64,000 nt of DNA, taken from Hymenobacter nivis. GTDB lineage: Bacteria; Bacteroidota; Bacteroidia; Cytophagales; Hymenobacteraceae. The position numbers and the translations under genes were made by a program. Below are positions 16,258 through 25,661 of this stretch, one piece after another (position 1 is the stretch's first letter; each line of letters opens with the position of its first letter). The stretch is from positions 2,356,001 through 2,420,000 of the forward strand of contig NZ_CP029145.1 of assembly GCF_003149515.1 (NCBI RefSeq), in the 5' to 3' direction. Below the pieces are notes generated by a model that saw only the letters and a program-made list of their open reading frames with translations, had not been told where the DNA came from and made no database searches.

Positions 16258-17601
16258 ATGACCCTGCTCGTGATTTTGCTGGCCGTGCTGGGCCTGGTGG
16301 TCCTCATCAACTGGGGCAAGGTCAACGCTTTTCTGGCATTTTTACTGGTGACGCTGCCGGTGGGCTTTGCCCTGGGCCTGCCGCCCGACCGCCTGCTGGC
16401 CGCCGTGTACCAGGGGCTGGGCGACACGCTGGGCTCGGTGGTGGTCATCATTGTGCTGGGGGCCATGCTGGGCAAGCTGGTGGCCGACAGCGGCGCCGCC
16501 CAGCAAATTACGGCCGTCATGATTCGAGCCTTCGGCACGAATAATATTCAGTGGACGCTGATGGCGGCGGGCTTCGTAATCGGCATCCCGCTCTTCTACA
16601 ATGTCGGGTTCTTGCTGATGGTGCCGCTGATTTTTTCGGTGGTGTACAAGTACAAGCTACCCGCCGTGTACGTGGGCCTGCCCATGCTGGCCTCGCTCTC
16701 GGTGATGCACGGCTTCCTGCCGCCGCACCCCGCGCCCACGGTGCTGGTGGCGCAGTTCCACGCCAACATGGGCCTCACGTTTATTTATGGGCTGCTGGTG
16801 GCGGTGCCGGCCATCATCCTCGCGGGGCCCCTTTATGCGCGCACGCTCAAGGGCATCGTGTCGCGGCCGCTGGCCGGCTTCGTGGCCGAGGACCTGCCCG
16901 AAAGCGCGCTGCCGGGGCGCGTCAACAGCTTTGTGTCGTCGCTGCTGCCGGTGCTACTGCTGTTGGGTGCGGCCGGGCTGCGGCTGGCGCTGCCAGCGGG
17001 CAGCGCGTGGGGCCCCGCGCTGGCGTTTATTTCCGAGCCCACCATCATTTTGCTGCTGTCGGTCGTCGTGGCCACGTATACCCTGGGCCTGGCCCGGGGC
17101 AAAACCATGGGCAACATCATGGACGCCTACGGCAGCGCGGTGAAGGACATCGCCATGATTTTGCTCATCATTGGCGGCGCCGGGGCCCTCAAGCAAGTGC
17201 TGGTGGCGAGCGGCGCGAGCACCGAAATTGCCGCCGGCCTGCAGGGCACCGGCCTGCCGCCGCTGCTGCTGGGCTGGCTGATTGCGGCCGTCATCCGCGT
17301 CAGCCTGGGCTCGGCCACCATCGCCGGCCTCACGGCGGCGGGCATGATGCTGCCCACCATGGCCCAGTCGCACGCCGACCCCAACCTGATGGTGCTGGCC
17401 ATCGGGGCGGGCAGCCTGCTGCTGTCGCACTTCAATGACGGCGGGTTTTGGCTGTTCAAGGAATACTTCAACCTGTCGGTGAAAGACACGCTGCGCTCAT
17501 GGACGGCCATGGAAACCATCGTGTCGGTGGTAGGCCTGGCCGGCGTGCTGCTGCTGAATTGGGCCCTGCCGCTGGTGGCGCCCGGGCTGGCCCACCACTA
17601 G
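16258..17601 (+). CDS. GntP-family gluconate/organic acid:H+ symporter
   Basis: 447-aa inner-membrane permease with about 12 hydrophobic segments, matching GntP/GntT length. Recognisable blocks are GDTLGSVVVIIVLGAMLGKL, GIPLFYNVGFLLMVPL, LSVMHGFLPPHPAPTVL and the C-terminal LSHFNDGGFWLFKEYFNLS, all typical of gluconate permeases. The ATG at 16258 was chosen because the hydrophobic N-terminus MTLLVILLAVLGLVVL then starts the protein; an upstream in-frame ATG at 16102 lies inside the palindromic repeat and adds an Arg/Pro-rich tail of no similarity. No gluconate kinase is adjacent, so the true substrate may be gluconate or another hydroxy acid. Confidence 0.92.
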   Translation: MTLLVILLAVLGLVVLINWGKVNAFLAFLLVTLPVGFALGLPPDRLLAAVYQGLGDTLGSVVVIIVLGAMLGKLVADSGAAQQITAVMIRAFGTNNIQWTLMAAGFVIGIPLFYNVGFLLMVPLIFSVVYKYKLPAVYVGLPMLASLSVMHGFLPPHPAPTVLVAQFHANMGLTFIYGLLVAVPAIILAGPLYARTLKGIVSRPLAGFVAEDLPESALPGRVNSFVSSLLPVLLLLGAAGLRLALPAGSAWGPALAFISEPTIILLLSVVVATYTLGLARGKTMGNIMDAYGSAVKDIAMILLIIGGAGALKQVLVASGASTEIAAGLQGTGLPPLLLGWLIAAVIRVSLGSATIAGLTAAGMMLPTMAQSHADPNLMVLAIGAGSLLLSHFNDGGFWLFKEYFNLSVKDTLRSWTAMETIVSVVGLAGVLLLNWALPLVAPGLAHH

Positions 17602-17730
17602 CCGGCTGCCGGCGGGGCCCCGGTGGGCTTTGGAAGGAAGGCTATTCCCTGCTCAACTTTCCGGGGCCCTGGCGGTTCCAGGGCCCCGGCCGGGGTTTCG
17701 GGCGGGTGGTTTTCACCCTTCTTACTTTTC

Positions 17731-18438
17731 ATGCAGCGCATTCTCATCACTGGGGCCAACCGGGGCCTGGGCCTCGAACTCACCCGCCAGTACCTCGAAC
17801 GCGGCGACCAGGTGCTGGCCGCCAGCCGCCAGCCCGACGCCGCCCGCGAGCTGCAAGCCCTGCGCCGGCAGTACCCCGAGCGTCTGACGCTGCTCACGCT
17901 CGACGTGACCGACGACGCCTCCATCGCCGCCGCGGCGCAGGCCGCCGCCCAGGCCGTAGGCGGCCTGGACGTGCTCATCAACAACGCCGGCGTGTACCAG
18001 CCCGGCGGCCAGGCCCAACCGCTGGGCCAGCTCTCGGCCGCTGCCGCCGTCGAAACCTTCCGCATCAACGCCGTGGGGCCCCTGCTCGTGTCGCAGGCGC
18101 TGCTGCCGCTGCTGCGGGCGGGCGGCAAGGCCCGCATCGTCAGCATCTCGTCGGGCCTGGGTTCGCTCACCTGGAAAGCCTCCGGCGACCCCTACCACTA
18201 CAGCGCCAGCAAGGCCGCCCTGAACATGTACATGCGCAGCCTGGCCGCCGAAGTGGGCCACCAGGGCGTCCTTTCGGTGGTGGTGGACCCCGGCTGGATG
18301 CGCACCGGCATGGGCGGTGACCACGCCGCTCAGGAGCCCAGCGACTCAGCCCGCGGCATCATCCGCCTGGCCGATCAGCTCCACGCCGATGAGAACGGTA
18401 GCTTCGTGACCTGGCAAAACCAGCCCGTGCCGTGGTAG
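17731..18438 (+). CDS. Short-chain dehydrogenase/reductase
   Basis: 235-aa classical SDR, probably NADP-dependent. TGANRGLG at the N-terminus is the TGxxxGxG dinucleotide-binding motif, followed by NNAG, the catalytic Ser in SISSGLGSL, and Y157-x3-K161 in YSASKAALN. The segment VDPGWMRTGMGG is the common post-active-site block. The ATG at 17731 puts the Rossmann motif six residues from the start, as expected; longer in-frame starts upstream add unconserved sequence. The closest general type is the carbonyl-reductase-like sniffer/CsgA SDRs. The substrate is unknown. Confidence 0.9.
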   Translation: MQRILITGANRGLGLELTRQYLERGDQVLAASRQPDAARELQALRRQYPERLTLLTLDVTDDASIAAAAQAAAQAVGGLDVLINNAGVYQPGGQAQPLGQLSAAAAVETFRINAVGPLLVSQALLPLLRAGGKARIVSISSGLGSLTWKASGDPYHYSASKAALNMYMRSLAAEVGHQGVLSVVVDPGWMRTGMGGDHAAQEPSDSARGIIRLADQLHADENGSFVTWQNQPVPW

Positions 18439-18936
18439 GCAGTTGCCACGGCACGGCATCTCCACTTTGCTGAAGTTTGGCATTCCGGCTGATTTACGCA
18501 ACCAATGAGCATCAAGTGCTCGCGTATGGGTTAGATTTTGCGCTGCGCATTGCGGCGCAACGAGTCAAAAAGCAAAACAAGCCCTTTTATATACACCGCC
18601 CTTTTCTTCAAAGGTCTATTAGTCGAATTAGTACACTTATGCCGCCGATACCCTAGCTTTTAACGGAACCTTGGTTATTCACCATGCATTATTCGCAATG
18701 AGAGCCCTACTTACCGAACCCCAGCAGATGAGGAGTTCTGTAAGCAGGGCCCTCATTATTTAAGGCAATTCGCTGGTAATGTTTGATAGATATTCTTATA
18801 TAAATTATTGTTTATCAAAATATTGTATTAAAAACCGTGAAGGCTACATGATTTAATTGTGAAGAATACATATAGTGATTAGGATTGCGCAACTATATTC
18901 GCAAGCACAGTCACCATTTCCCACACAATTAAACTC
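18439..18936. other. 498-bp gap upstream of susC-like gene
   Basis: Composition falls from GC-rich to strikingly AT-rich toward the SusC start (18760-18930). A TTGCGC...GCGCAA hairpin lies at about 18538-18560. TAATGTTTG near 18777 resembles a -7 box with one extra base. No open frame, RNA gene or riboswitch was recognised. The AT-rich stretch is probably the promoter and 5' leader of the susC/susD transcript. Confidence 0.5.
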
Positions 18937-21900
18937 ATGAGAAGAATACTACTGTTATTTTTTTTCCTGGTTCTGGTCTTCGCGGCGCAGGACCTCCGGG
19001 CCCAAGGGCGCACCGTTTCGGGTACCGTGGTTGGCAGCGACGGGGCGGCCATTCCGGGTGTAACTGTTGTGGCAAAAGGCACTTCGCTGGGGGCCTCAAC
19101 TGATGCCGCCGGTAAGTACAGTTTTGCAGTGCCGGCCACCGCTACCTCGCTGGTTTTCTCCTTCGTGGGCTACGACAGCCAGGAAGCCAGAATTAACGGC
19201 CAGTCAACCATTAACATCAAGCTGACTGCTAATCCGACGGGCCTTGACGAAGTGGTGGTGGTGGGCTACGGCACGCAGTCGCGCCGCGACCTGACGGGCA
19301 GCGTGGCCACCATCGCGGGCAAGGAGATTGCCAACCTGCCGGTGCAGAGCTTCGACCAGGCGCTGCAAGGCCGGGCCGCGGGTGTCAGCATCACCACACC
19401 CAACGGGGTGCTGAACAACCCACCCGTCATCCGCATCCGCGGGGTAAACTCCATCTCGCTGAGCGGGGGCCCCTTGATTGTGATTGACGGCATCCCGGCG
19501 TTCAGCGGCAACAACTCGGCCGTGGGCAGCGTGCCCAACAACCCGCTGAGTAACCTGAATCCCAACGATATCGAAAGCACGGAGGTACTGAAAGACGCTT
19601 CGGCGACAGCTATCTACGGCTCACGGGCGGCGGGCGGTGTCATCCTCATCACCACCAAGCAGGGCAAAAAAGGCCAGAGCAAAATTGGCTACGACGGCTG
19701 GGCCGGCTGGTCGAAGCCCGTGCGGCTCTACGACGTGCTGGGGGCCCAGGACTACATGATGATCAAGAACGAGGCGGTACGTAACCTGAACGCCAACCGC
19801 GCCGCAATTGGGGCCGCGGCCACCAACGTGGAAGGCTTCCGGCCCTCACTCGACGCCAACGGCAACGTGATTGACACGCGCTGGTACGACTACATCTACC
19901 GCACGGGCTTCTCGCAGAGCCACAACGTGAACTTCTCGGGCGGCACCGAAAAAACCACCTACTACACGTCGATTGGCTATACGAACCAGAAGGGTATGCT
20001 GACCCAGAACCAGTTCCAGCGCCTTTCGGGCCGCCTGAACGTGGACCACAAGGTGTACAAGAACTTCACGGTGGGCGTGCGTTTCGGCTACTCCAACACC
20101 CAAAATGCCTCGCCCAACTCGGGCTCGGTGGCCGACGCCGCCTTTGGCACGGCCGGCCTGGGACGCTTGCCCCTGGTGCTGCCCCCCAACATTCCGGCCT
20201 TCAACCCCGACGGTACTTACAACGTGAGCGGCTCGGGCATTGGGCCGGGCGCTAACCTCAACCCCACCTCGACCACCGGGGCCCCGCTGCTGCCGGGCTA
20301 CTACAACCCGGTGGTGGATCTGCAGAACAACTACTTCAACTCGGACGGCAGCGAAATCCAGGGCAGCGTGTACGCCAACTGGGAACTTGTGAAGGGCCTG
20401 AACCTGCGCACGAGCTACGGCATTAACAACATCTCGTTCGAAGACAAGTCGTTCCAGACGGCCCTGGCCGGCGACGGCTTCTCCACGGGCGGCGCGGCCA
20501 GTAACTACTTCCGTACCAACAAGCGCTGGAACTGGCAGAACACGGCCCAGTACGACCACACGTTTGGCGAGAAGCACAACTTCTCACTGCTGGCCGGCAA
20601 CGAGCAGCAGGTGACCAATACCCAGCGCTGGGGCGCTACCCGCACCACGGTGGCCGACCCGTTCTTCACCAACTTCCAAGGCAACTTCACCAACATTGCC
20701 GCGGCGGGCAACTTCCAAGGCACCAACTACCTGGTGTCATTCTTCGGCCGTATGAACTACAACTACGACCGCAAGTACCTGGCCTCAGTGAGCTTCCGCC
20801 GCGACGGCTACTCGGCCTGGGGCGACCAGAAGTGGGGCAACTTCTACGGCGCGTCGCTGGGCTACGCCATTTCGGAAGAGAACTTCTGGAAGAATGCTCC
20901 CTTCGCCCAAGCCTTTAGCTTCCTGAAGATTACGGGCAGCTACGGCAGCGTGGGCAACAACCAGGGCATCGACGACTTCGTGACGCTCTCGACCTACGGC
21001 TCGGGCCTCTACGCTTCCAACGCTTCGCTGGGTTACTCCAACGCCGGCAACCGGAGCCTGACTTGGGAAGTGAGCAAGAAAACGGATATTGGCCTCTCAT
21101 TCGGCTTCCTGCAAGACCGCTTGCAGGGCGACTTCGCCTACTACCGCAACCTGGTGGACGGACTGATTCTGAACGTACCCCAGGCCCCTTCCAAGGGCAT
21201 CCCGAACAATTCTATTGCCGCCAACATCGGCTCGATGCAGAACAGCGGCGTCGAGTTCAGCCTGCGCTTCAACGCTATCCAGAACAAACCCTTTACCTGG
21301 ACGGTGAGCGGCAACGTAACGACGCTAAAGAACCGCGTGCTGGCCCTGGCCACCGAAGGCCAGCGCATCGGCACGGCCACGTCGGGCCTCGAAACGGTGA
21401 ACTTTACGCAGGTGGACCACTCGGCCGGCGAGCTGCTGGCGGTAACGTCACTGGGCGTGAACCCAGCCAACGGCCAGCGCATGATTCAGAAAGCCGATGG
21501 CACCGTGGTGCAGTACAACCACTTGGGCACCACCGGCGCCGGCGCGACGGGCTGGACGACGATGGACGGCCGCAACACCTCGGCCCCCACGCAGCTGGCC
21601 GACGGCCAGTACTACGGCCCCGTGCTGCCCACCTGGTACGGCGGGTTTGACAACACGTTCCGCTACAAAGGCATCGACCTGGGCGTGTTCATCCAGTTCT
21701 CGGGCGGCAACTACATCTACAACGGCACGAAATCGGGCCTGCACGACCAGCGCTTCTGGAACAACCAGACGGATATTCTGGAGCGCTGGACCTCGGCCAC
21801 CGAAACCCCCAACGCCAAGTGGCCCCGGGTGGTGTACGGCGACAACGTGTCGAACGGCTCGGCCCTCGTGATGTCGTCAAACATTGAGAAGGGTGACTTC

Positions 21901-22149
21901 GCCCGCCTGCGCAACGTGTCGCTGGGCTACTCCTTCACTCCCACCACGCTGAGCCGCCTGAGCATTGCCAGCGCCCGCGTGTACGTGCAGGTGCAGAACG
22001 CCGCGCTGCTGACGAAGTACTCGGGCATCGACCCGGAGATTTCCACCAACAGCACGTCGGGCCAGGGTAGCAATACCGGCGCGGGCGTTGACCGCAACTC
22101 CGTGGGCCAGGCCCGCACATACACCGTCGGGTTCAACATCGGTTTCTAA
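18937..22149 (+). CDS. SusC/RagA-type TonB-linked outer-membrane transporter
   Basis: 1070 aa. Signal peptide at residues 1-23 (ends LRAQ). CarboxypepD_reg-like domain at about 24-100 (TVSGTVVGSDGAAIPGVTVV). A TonB-box/plug start follows (DEVVVVGYGTQSRRDLTGSV), then plug signatures including ALQGRAAGVSIT, IRIRGVNSI and LKDASATAIYGSRAAGGVIL. The long C-terminal barrel ends with an aromatic residue (VGFNIGF). It forms a TonB-dependent import channel with the SusD-like lipoprotein encoded 18 bp downstream. No glycosidase, sigma or anti-sigma gene is adjacent, so the imported nutrient cannot be read from context. Confidence 0.95.
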   Translation: MRRILLLFFFLVLVFAAQDLRAQGRTVSGTVVGSDGAAIPGVTVVAKGTSLGASTDAAGKYSFAVPATATSLVFSFVGYDSQEARINGQSTINIKLTANPTGLDEVVVVGYGTQSRRDLTGSVATIAGKEIANLPVQSFDQALQGRAAGVSITTPNGVLNNPPVIRIRGVNSISLSGGPLIVIDGIPAFSGNNSAVGSVPNNPLSNLNPNDIESTEVLKDASATAIYGSRAAGGVILITTKQGKKGQSKIGYDGWAGWSKPVRLYDVLGAQDYMMIKNEAVRNLNANRAAIGAAATNVEGFRPSLDANGNVIDTRWYDYIYRTGFSQSHNVNFSGGTEKTTYYTSIGYTNQKGMLTQNQFQRLSGRLNVDHKVYKNFTVGVRFGYSNTQNASPNSGSVADAAFGTAGLGRLPLVLPPNIPAFNPDGTYNVSGSGIGPGANLNPTSTTGAPLLPGYYNPVVDLQNNYFNSDGSEIQGSVYANWELVKGLNLRTSYGINNISFEDKSFQTALAGDGFSTGGAASNYFRTNKRWNWQNTAQYDHTFGEKHNFSLLAGNEQQVTNTQRWGATRTTVADPFFTNFQGNFTNIAAAGNFQGTNYLVSFFGRMNYNYDRKYLASVSFRRDGYSAWGDQKWGNFYGASLGYAISEENFWKNAPFAQAFSFLKITGSYGSVGNNQGIDDFVTLSTYGSGLYASNASLGYSNAGNRSLTWEVSKKTDIGLSFGFLQDRLQGDFAYYRNLVDGLILNVPQAPSKGIPNNSIAANIGSMQNSGVEFSLRFNAIQNKPFTWTVSGNVTTLKNRVLALATEGQRIGTATSGLETVNFTQVDHSAGELLAVTSLGVNPANGQRMIQKADGTVVQYNHLGTTGAGATGWTTMDGRNTSAPTQLADGQYYGPVLPTWYGGFDNTFRYKGIDLGVFIQFSGGNYIYNGTKSGLHDQRFWNNQTDILERWTSATETPNAKWPRVVYGDNVSNGSALVMSSNIEKGDFARLRNVSLGYSFTPTTLSRLSIASARVYVQVQNAALLTKYSGIDPEISTNSTSGQGSNTGAGVDRNSVGQARTYTVGFNIGF

Positions 22150-22167
22150 ACGTCATTTTCATTCCTA

Positions 22168-23667
22168 ATGAAGCTATCTATAAAGAATAAGGCGACCGCG
22201 GCAGCCTGCGCTACTTTTTTAGCCCTGGGCACCTTTTCCTGCCAGACTGACCTGCTGAGCCCTGTGCCCACCACGGTACTTTCTGACCAGGTGGTATTCA
22301 GCACCCCGGCCCGCATTGGGCTGCAAGTCAATAATATGTACGCCTACGCAAAGACGGGCAGCTTCCTGGGAGGGCGCTACCAGATTTACGGCGACATCCG
22401 AGCCAACGACTTCGTGAACCGCACGTCGAACGGCGTGACCGGCCTGGGGGTGTGGAACCATACGCTGACGGAAGCCTCGCAGAACGACGTCATTGCCACC
22501 TGGGGCGCGGCGTACGCGGCCATCAACCAGGCCAACGTGTTCCTGGCGGGCCTCGACAAAAATGCGGCGCTGTTTGTGGCCCCCGCCTTCGCGGCTAATT
22601 ATGCCACCACGGCCAACAACTACCGTGGCGAAGCCCGGCTGCTGCGCGCCCTGAGCTACTACTCGCTGCTGCAACTCTACGCCCGGCCCTACACCGACGG
22701 CGGCGGCACCAAGCCCGGCCTGCCCCTGCGCATCCTAGCCGAAACCGGGCCCCAGAACAACAACCTGGCCCGCAGCACGGTGGCCGAGGTGTACGCCCAA
22801 ATCCTGAGCGACCTCACCTTCGCCGAGCAGAACCTGCCACTGACTTACGGGACTACGGACCCTTCCTTGAACGTAACCCGAGCCCACCGCAACACGGCCA
22901 TCGCCCTGAAAACGCGCGTGTACCTGAGCATGGGCCGCTACGCCGACGTCATTACGGAGGCCAATAAGCTGGTGCCCGCCGCCGCGCCCTTCGCGGCGCC
23001 GAGCGGCGTGCCCAACGCTCTAAATTCTTCGGTAGTAGCTGTGTTTGCGGGAAGTCAATTGACGACTGAGAGCATCCTGTCCTTCCCCTTCACGGCCCAA
23101 GACCCGCCCGGTACGCAGAACCAGCTAGCCTACTATTACTTGCCGGCCCCGCTGGGCAACGGTGAGTACGGCCTGAATACCGCCGCGGGCAGCATTTACG
23201 CCAACACCAACTGGGCCGCTACCGACGCCCGCCGCGTCAACTTCGTGACCAAATCGGGCACCGAGTACTTCTTGTCGAAGTACCCCACCGGCACGCCCTA
23301 CATCGACAAAGCGCCCGTCATTCGCTACGCCGAGGTGCTGCTGAACCTGGCCGAGGCCCGGGTGCGCTCCACCAACACCGTGGACGCCCAGGCCCTCCTG
23401 CTGCTGAACGCCGTGCGCACCCGCTCCAGCGCTACGGCCTACACCACCGCCGACCTGAGCACGGTGGCCGCCACCACCGACGCGCTGCTGCTGGAGCGCC
23501 GCATCGAGTTCCTGGGCGAGGGCCTACGCAACGGCGACCTCCTGCGCCTCGGGGCCACCATCCCCGGTAAGGGGTCGGTTGGGGCCGTAGAGCCCACCAA
23601 CGTGCTCTACGTGTGGCCCATCCCGTCCACGGAGCTGGCCACCAATGCCCTGATGACCCGCAACTAG
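22168..23667 (+). CDS. SusD/RagB-family surface lipoprotein
   Basis: 499 aa. The signal peptide ends in the lipobox LGTFSC, with Cys25 as the lipidation site, so the protein is anchored in the outer membrane. N-terminal SusD helices appear in YAAINQANVFLAGL and NYRGEARLLRALSYYSLLQL, where the RALSYYSLLQLYA segment is the classic SusD block. APVIRYAEVLLNLAEA and ERRIEFLGEGLRNGDLLRLG near the C-terminus are also typical. It binds substrate and acts as the lid of the neighbouring SusC channel. It is followed by a strong bidirectional terminator. Confidence 0.95.
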   Translation: MKLSIKNKATAAACATFLALGTFSCQTDLLSPVPTTVLSDQVVFSTPARIGLQVNNMYAYAKTGSFLGGRYQIYGDIRANDFVNRTSNGVTGLGVWNHTLTEASQNDVIATWGAAYAAINQANVFLAGLDKNAALFVAPAFAANYATTANNYRGEARLLRALSYYSLLQLYARPYTDGGGTKPGLPLRILAETGPQNNNLARSTVAEVYAQILSDLTFAEQNLPLTYGTTDPSLNVTRAHRNTAIALKTRVYLSMGRYADVITEANKLVPAAAPFAAPSGVPNALNSSVVAVFAGSQLTTESILSFPFTAQDPPGTQNQLAYYYLPAPLGNGEYGLNTAAGSIYANTNWAATDARRVNFVTKSGTEYFLSKYPTGTPYIDKAPVIRYAEVLLNLAEARVRSTNTVDAQALLLLNAVRTRSSATAYTTADLSTVAATTDALLLERRIEFLGEGLRNGDLLRLGATIPGKGSVGAVEPTNVLYVWPIPSTELATNALMTRN

Positions 23668-23695
23668 GGGGCCCACCGGGCTTGCTAATCGCAAA

Positions 23696-23731
23696 CAAAA
23701 AAAGGCTTGCCCCACCGGGCAAGCCTTTTTT
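23696..23731. terminator. Bidirectional rho-independent terminator
   Basis: A 10-bp GC-rich stem (AAGGCTTGCC at 23702-23711 and GGCAAGCCTT at 23718-23727) is flanked by an A run on the left and a T run on the right. It can stop both the susD transcript and the converging RDD gene transcript. Confidence 0.85.
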
Positions 23732-23773
23732 GTGCACGGGGGCGCCGCCGGGGCCCCAACCGCGCCCGGGGCC

Positions 23774-24487
23774 CTAGGCCTGGGCGGCCAGGTAGGCGTG
23801 GTCGCGCAGCACGGTTTGCAGGAAGGGCAGGTCGGGCAGGTCGGAGGCGATGCCGGTGAGGGCCTTGACCTTAGTAGCGGTTTCGTGCAGCAGCATGAAG
23901 TTGCCACGAGCGTTGGCCTGGTGCACCAGCCGGCGTAGCAGAGCCACGTCGTGGTCGGCGAGGGTGGCGGCTTGTGCGAAAACGGGTTGGTAGTCGGCCG
24001 GCACTGCGGCCAGGCTTAGGCCCTCGGCGCGCGCTGCGCCCGGGCGCAGGCTGATAACGGCCGTGCCGGCGGCTATGTCGCCCAGGCGCTGGCCCTTGCC
24101 GTTGATAAGGATGGTGAGCAGCGCCGGAGCCCCAAAAAAGAGCAGCACCTCGAAGGGACGCAGCAGCCAGCGCAGGCAGTAGTCGCCGAGGCCAGGGGCC
24201 GTGCCATCGAGGCGCACCACGCGCAGGTGGCGCGCCTTTTTGCCCAGCGTTTGGCCGTTGAAAAATACTTCGCACACGAGAAAGTAGAACATGGTGGGCA
24301 GCAGCATCAGCGTCAGCGCCACCCGGTCTTGGCCGGCGCCCAGCTTGTAAAGCAGCACGCCGCACAGGGCAAACCACACCAGGTATAAGGCGTAGTCGAT
24401 GAGCGTGGCCAGCAGGCGCTCGCCCACGCTGGCAACCTCGTACTCCAGGCTGACGTTCTGGGTGGTGTGGATGCGGAGGGTACTCAT
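23774..24487 (-). CDS. RDD-family membrane protein
   Basis: 237 aa with an N-terminal membrane part: GERLLATLIDYALYLVW carries the R..D signature of RDD domains, and GQTLGKKARHLRVVRLDGTA is the second block with the G-K-x3 element. Three hydrophobic segments are visible, followed by a soluble tail of about 90 residues. The gene is divergent from the SpoIIM-like gene, a common arrangement in Bacteroidota next to MoxR/DUF58 clusters. The role is unknown; RDD proteins have been linked to transport or osmoadaptation. Confidence 0.88.
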   Translation of the reverse strand: MSTLRIHTTQNVSLEYEVASVGERLLATLIDYALYLVWFALCGVLLYKLGAGQDRVALTLMLLPTMFYFLVCEVFFNGQTLGKKARHLRVVRLDGTAPGLGDYCLRWLLRPFEVLLFFGAPALLTILINGKGQRLGDIAAGTAVISLRPGAARAEGLSLAAVPADYQPVFAQAATLADHDVALLRRLVHQANARGNFMLLHETATKVKALTGIASDLPDLPFLQTVLRDHAYLAAQA

Positions 24488-24637
24488 GGGCGGGCAGGGT
24501 GATAAAGAGCGAAGGGCGGTGGTGCGCCCCGAAAAATACGGCCCGCCGCCAGGATGTTTACGCCGCGGGTGGCCGGGGATGAATAAACAAGAATGCTTCG
24601 GCGCCGGCTGCTACCTTTAAGGCCTACCTCCTCCGTC

Positions 24638-25600
24638 ATGCGCGAAGCCCTTTTTCTCCGCCAAAACCAGGCCCGCTGGCAGCAGTACGCGGCCGGCCCC
24701 GCCGCCGATCCCAACGAGCTAGCCGCCCGCTTCGTGGCCCTGACCGACGACCTGGCCTTTGCCCAAACCTTTTACCCCGCTTCGCCCACCACGGCTTACC
24801 TCAACGACCTGGCTGCCCAGCAGCACCAGGCCCTGTACCGCAACAAGCGGGAAGCAGGCGGGCGCTTCGGGCGCTTCTGGGCTCGGGAGGTGCCGCTGGT
24901 GGTGGGCCGCCACCACCGCACACTGGCCTGGGCGCTGGCCGTATTTCTGCTCTTCACGGCGCTGGGGGCCCTATCGGCAGCCTACGACGACACGTTTGTG
25001 CGGGCCGTGCTTGGCGACGGCTACGTGGACCAGACCCTGGAAAACATTCGCCGCGGCGACCCGATGGCTATTTACAAGAACGCGGGCCAGGCGTCGATGT
25101 TCCTGCAAATCACCGCCAACAACGTGCGGGTGGCGTTGCTCACCTTCGCGGCGGGCATCACCGGGGGCGTGGGCACGGCATATATGCTCTTCAAAAACGG
25201 GGTGATGTTGGGCTCGTTCCAGTACTTCTTTTACCAGCAGCACGTGCTGCGGCAGTCGCTGCTCACCATCTGGATCCACGGCACGCTCGAAATCTCGTCC
25301 ATCGTACTGGCCGGCGGTGCGGGCTTCGTTATGGCCCGGGGCCTGCTGTTTCCGGGCACCTACAGCCGGGCCGAGGCGTTCCGGCGCTCGGCCCGCGAGG
25401 GCCTGAAGCTGGCCATGGGCCTGGTGCCACTGTTTTTCGTGGCGGGCTTTCTGGAGAGCTTCGTGACGCGCCACACCGAGATGCCGCTGGCGGCCAGCCT
25501 GGCCATCATCGGCGGGTCGGCGGCGTTCCTCGGGTGGTATTTCGTGTGGTACCCCATCCGGCTTCGGCGGCAGCTGGGGGCCCCACCGGCTACTGAATAG
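24638..25600 (+). CDS. SpoIIM-family integral membrane protein
   Basis: 320 aa. A soluble N-terminal part of about 100 residues is followed by a polytopic SpoIIM-like domain (NNVRVALLTFAAGITGG, MLGSFQYFFYQ, WIHGTLEISSIVLAGGAGF and GLLFPGTYSRAEAFRRSARE are family blocks). The ATG at 24638 was chosen over an in-frame ATG at 24593 because the preceding residues are an unconserved Arg-rich leader. TACCTTTA at 24612 resembles a -7 box. In non-sporulating bacteria SpoIIM proteins occur next to RDD, MoxR and DUF58 genes, as here, and have no sporulation role. Confidence 0.87.
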   Translation: MREALFLRQNQARWQQYAAGPAADPNELAARFVALTDDLAFAQTFYPASPTTAYLNDLAAQQHQALYRNKREAGGRFGRFWAREVPLVVGRHHRTLAWALAVFLLFTALGALSAAYDDTFVRAVLGDGYVDQTLENIRRGDPMAIYKNAGQASMFLQITANNVRVALLTFAAGITGGVGTAYMLFKNGVMLGSFQYFFYQQHVLRQSLLTIWIHGTLEISSIVLAGGAGFVMARGLLFPGTYSRAEAFRRSAREGLKLAMGLVPLFFVAGFLESFVTRHTEMPLAASLAIIGGSAAFLGWYFVWYPIRLRRQLGAPPATE

Positions 25601-25661
25601 CTGGTAGTTAGCCTGATTTCCCACGCTTTATTTTCTACCCAACTACCTCTTCCCCAACGCT

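Noticed and set aside
18600..18740. Possible rRNA or tRNA fragment in the AT-rich gap before the susC-like gene
   Set aside because: The stretch CTATTAGTCGAATTAGTACA briefly recalled reversed 23S rRNA, but it could not be aligned to any conserved helix and no tRNA cloverleaf was found.
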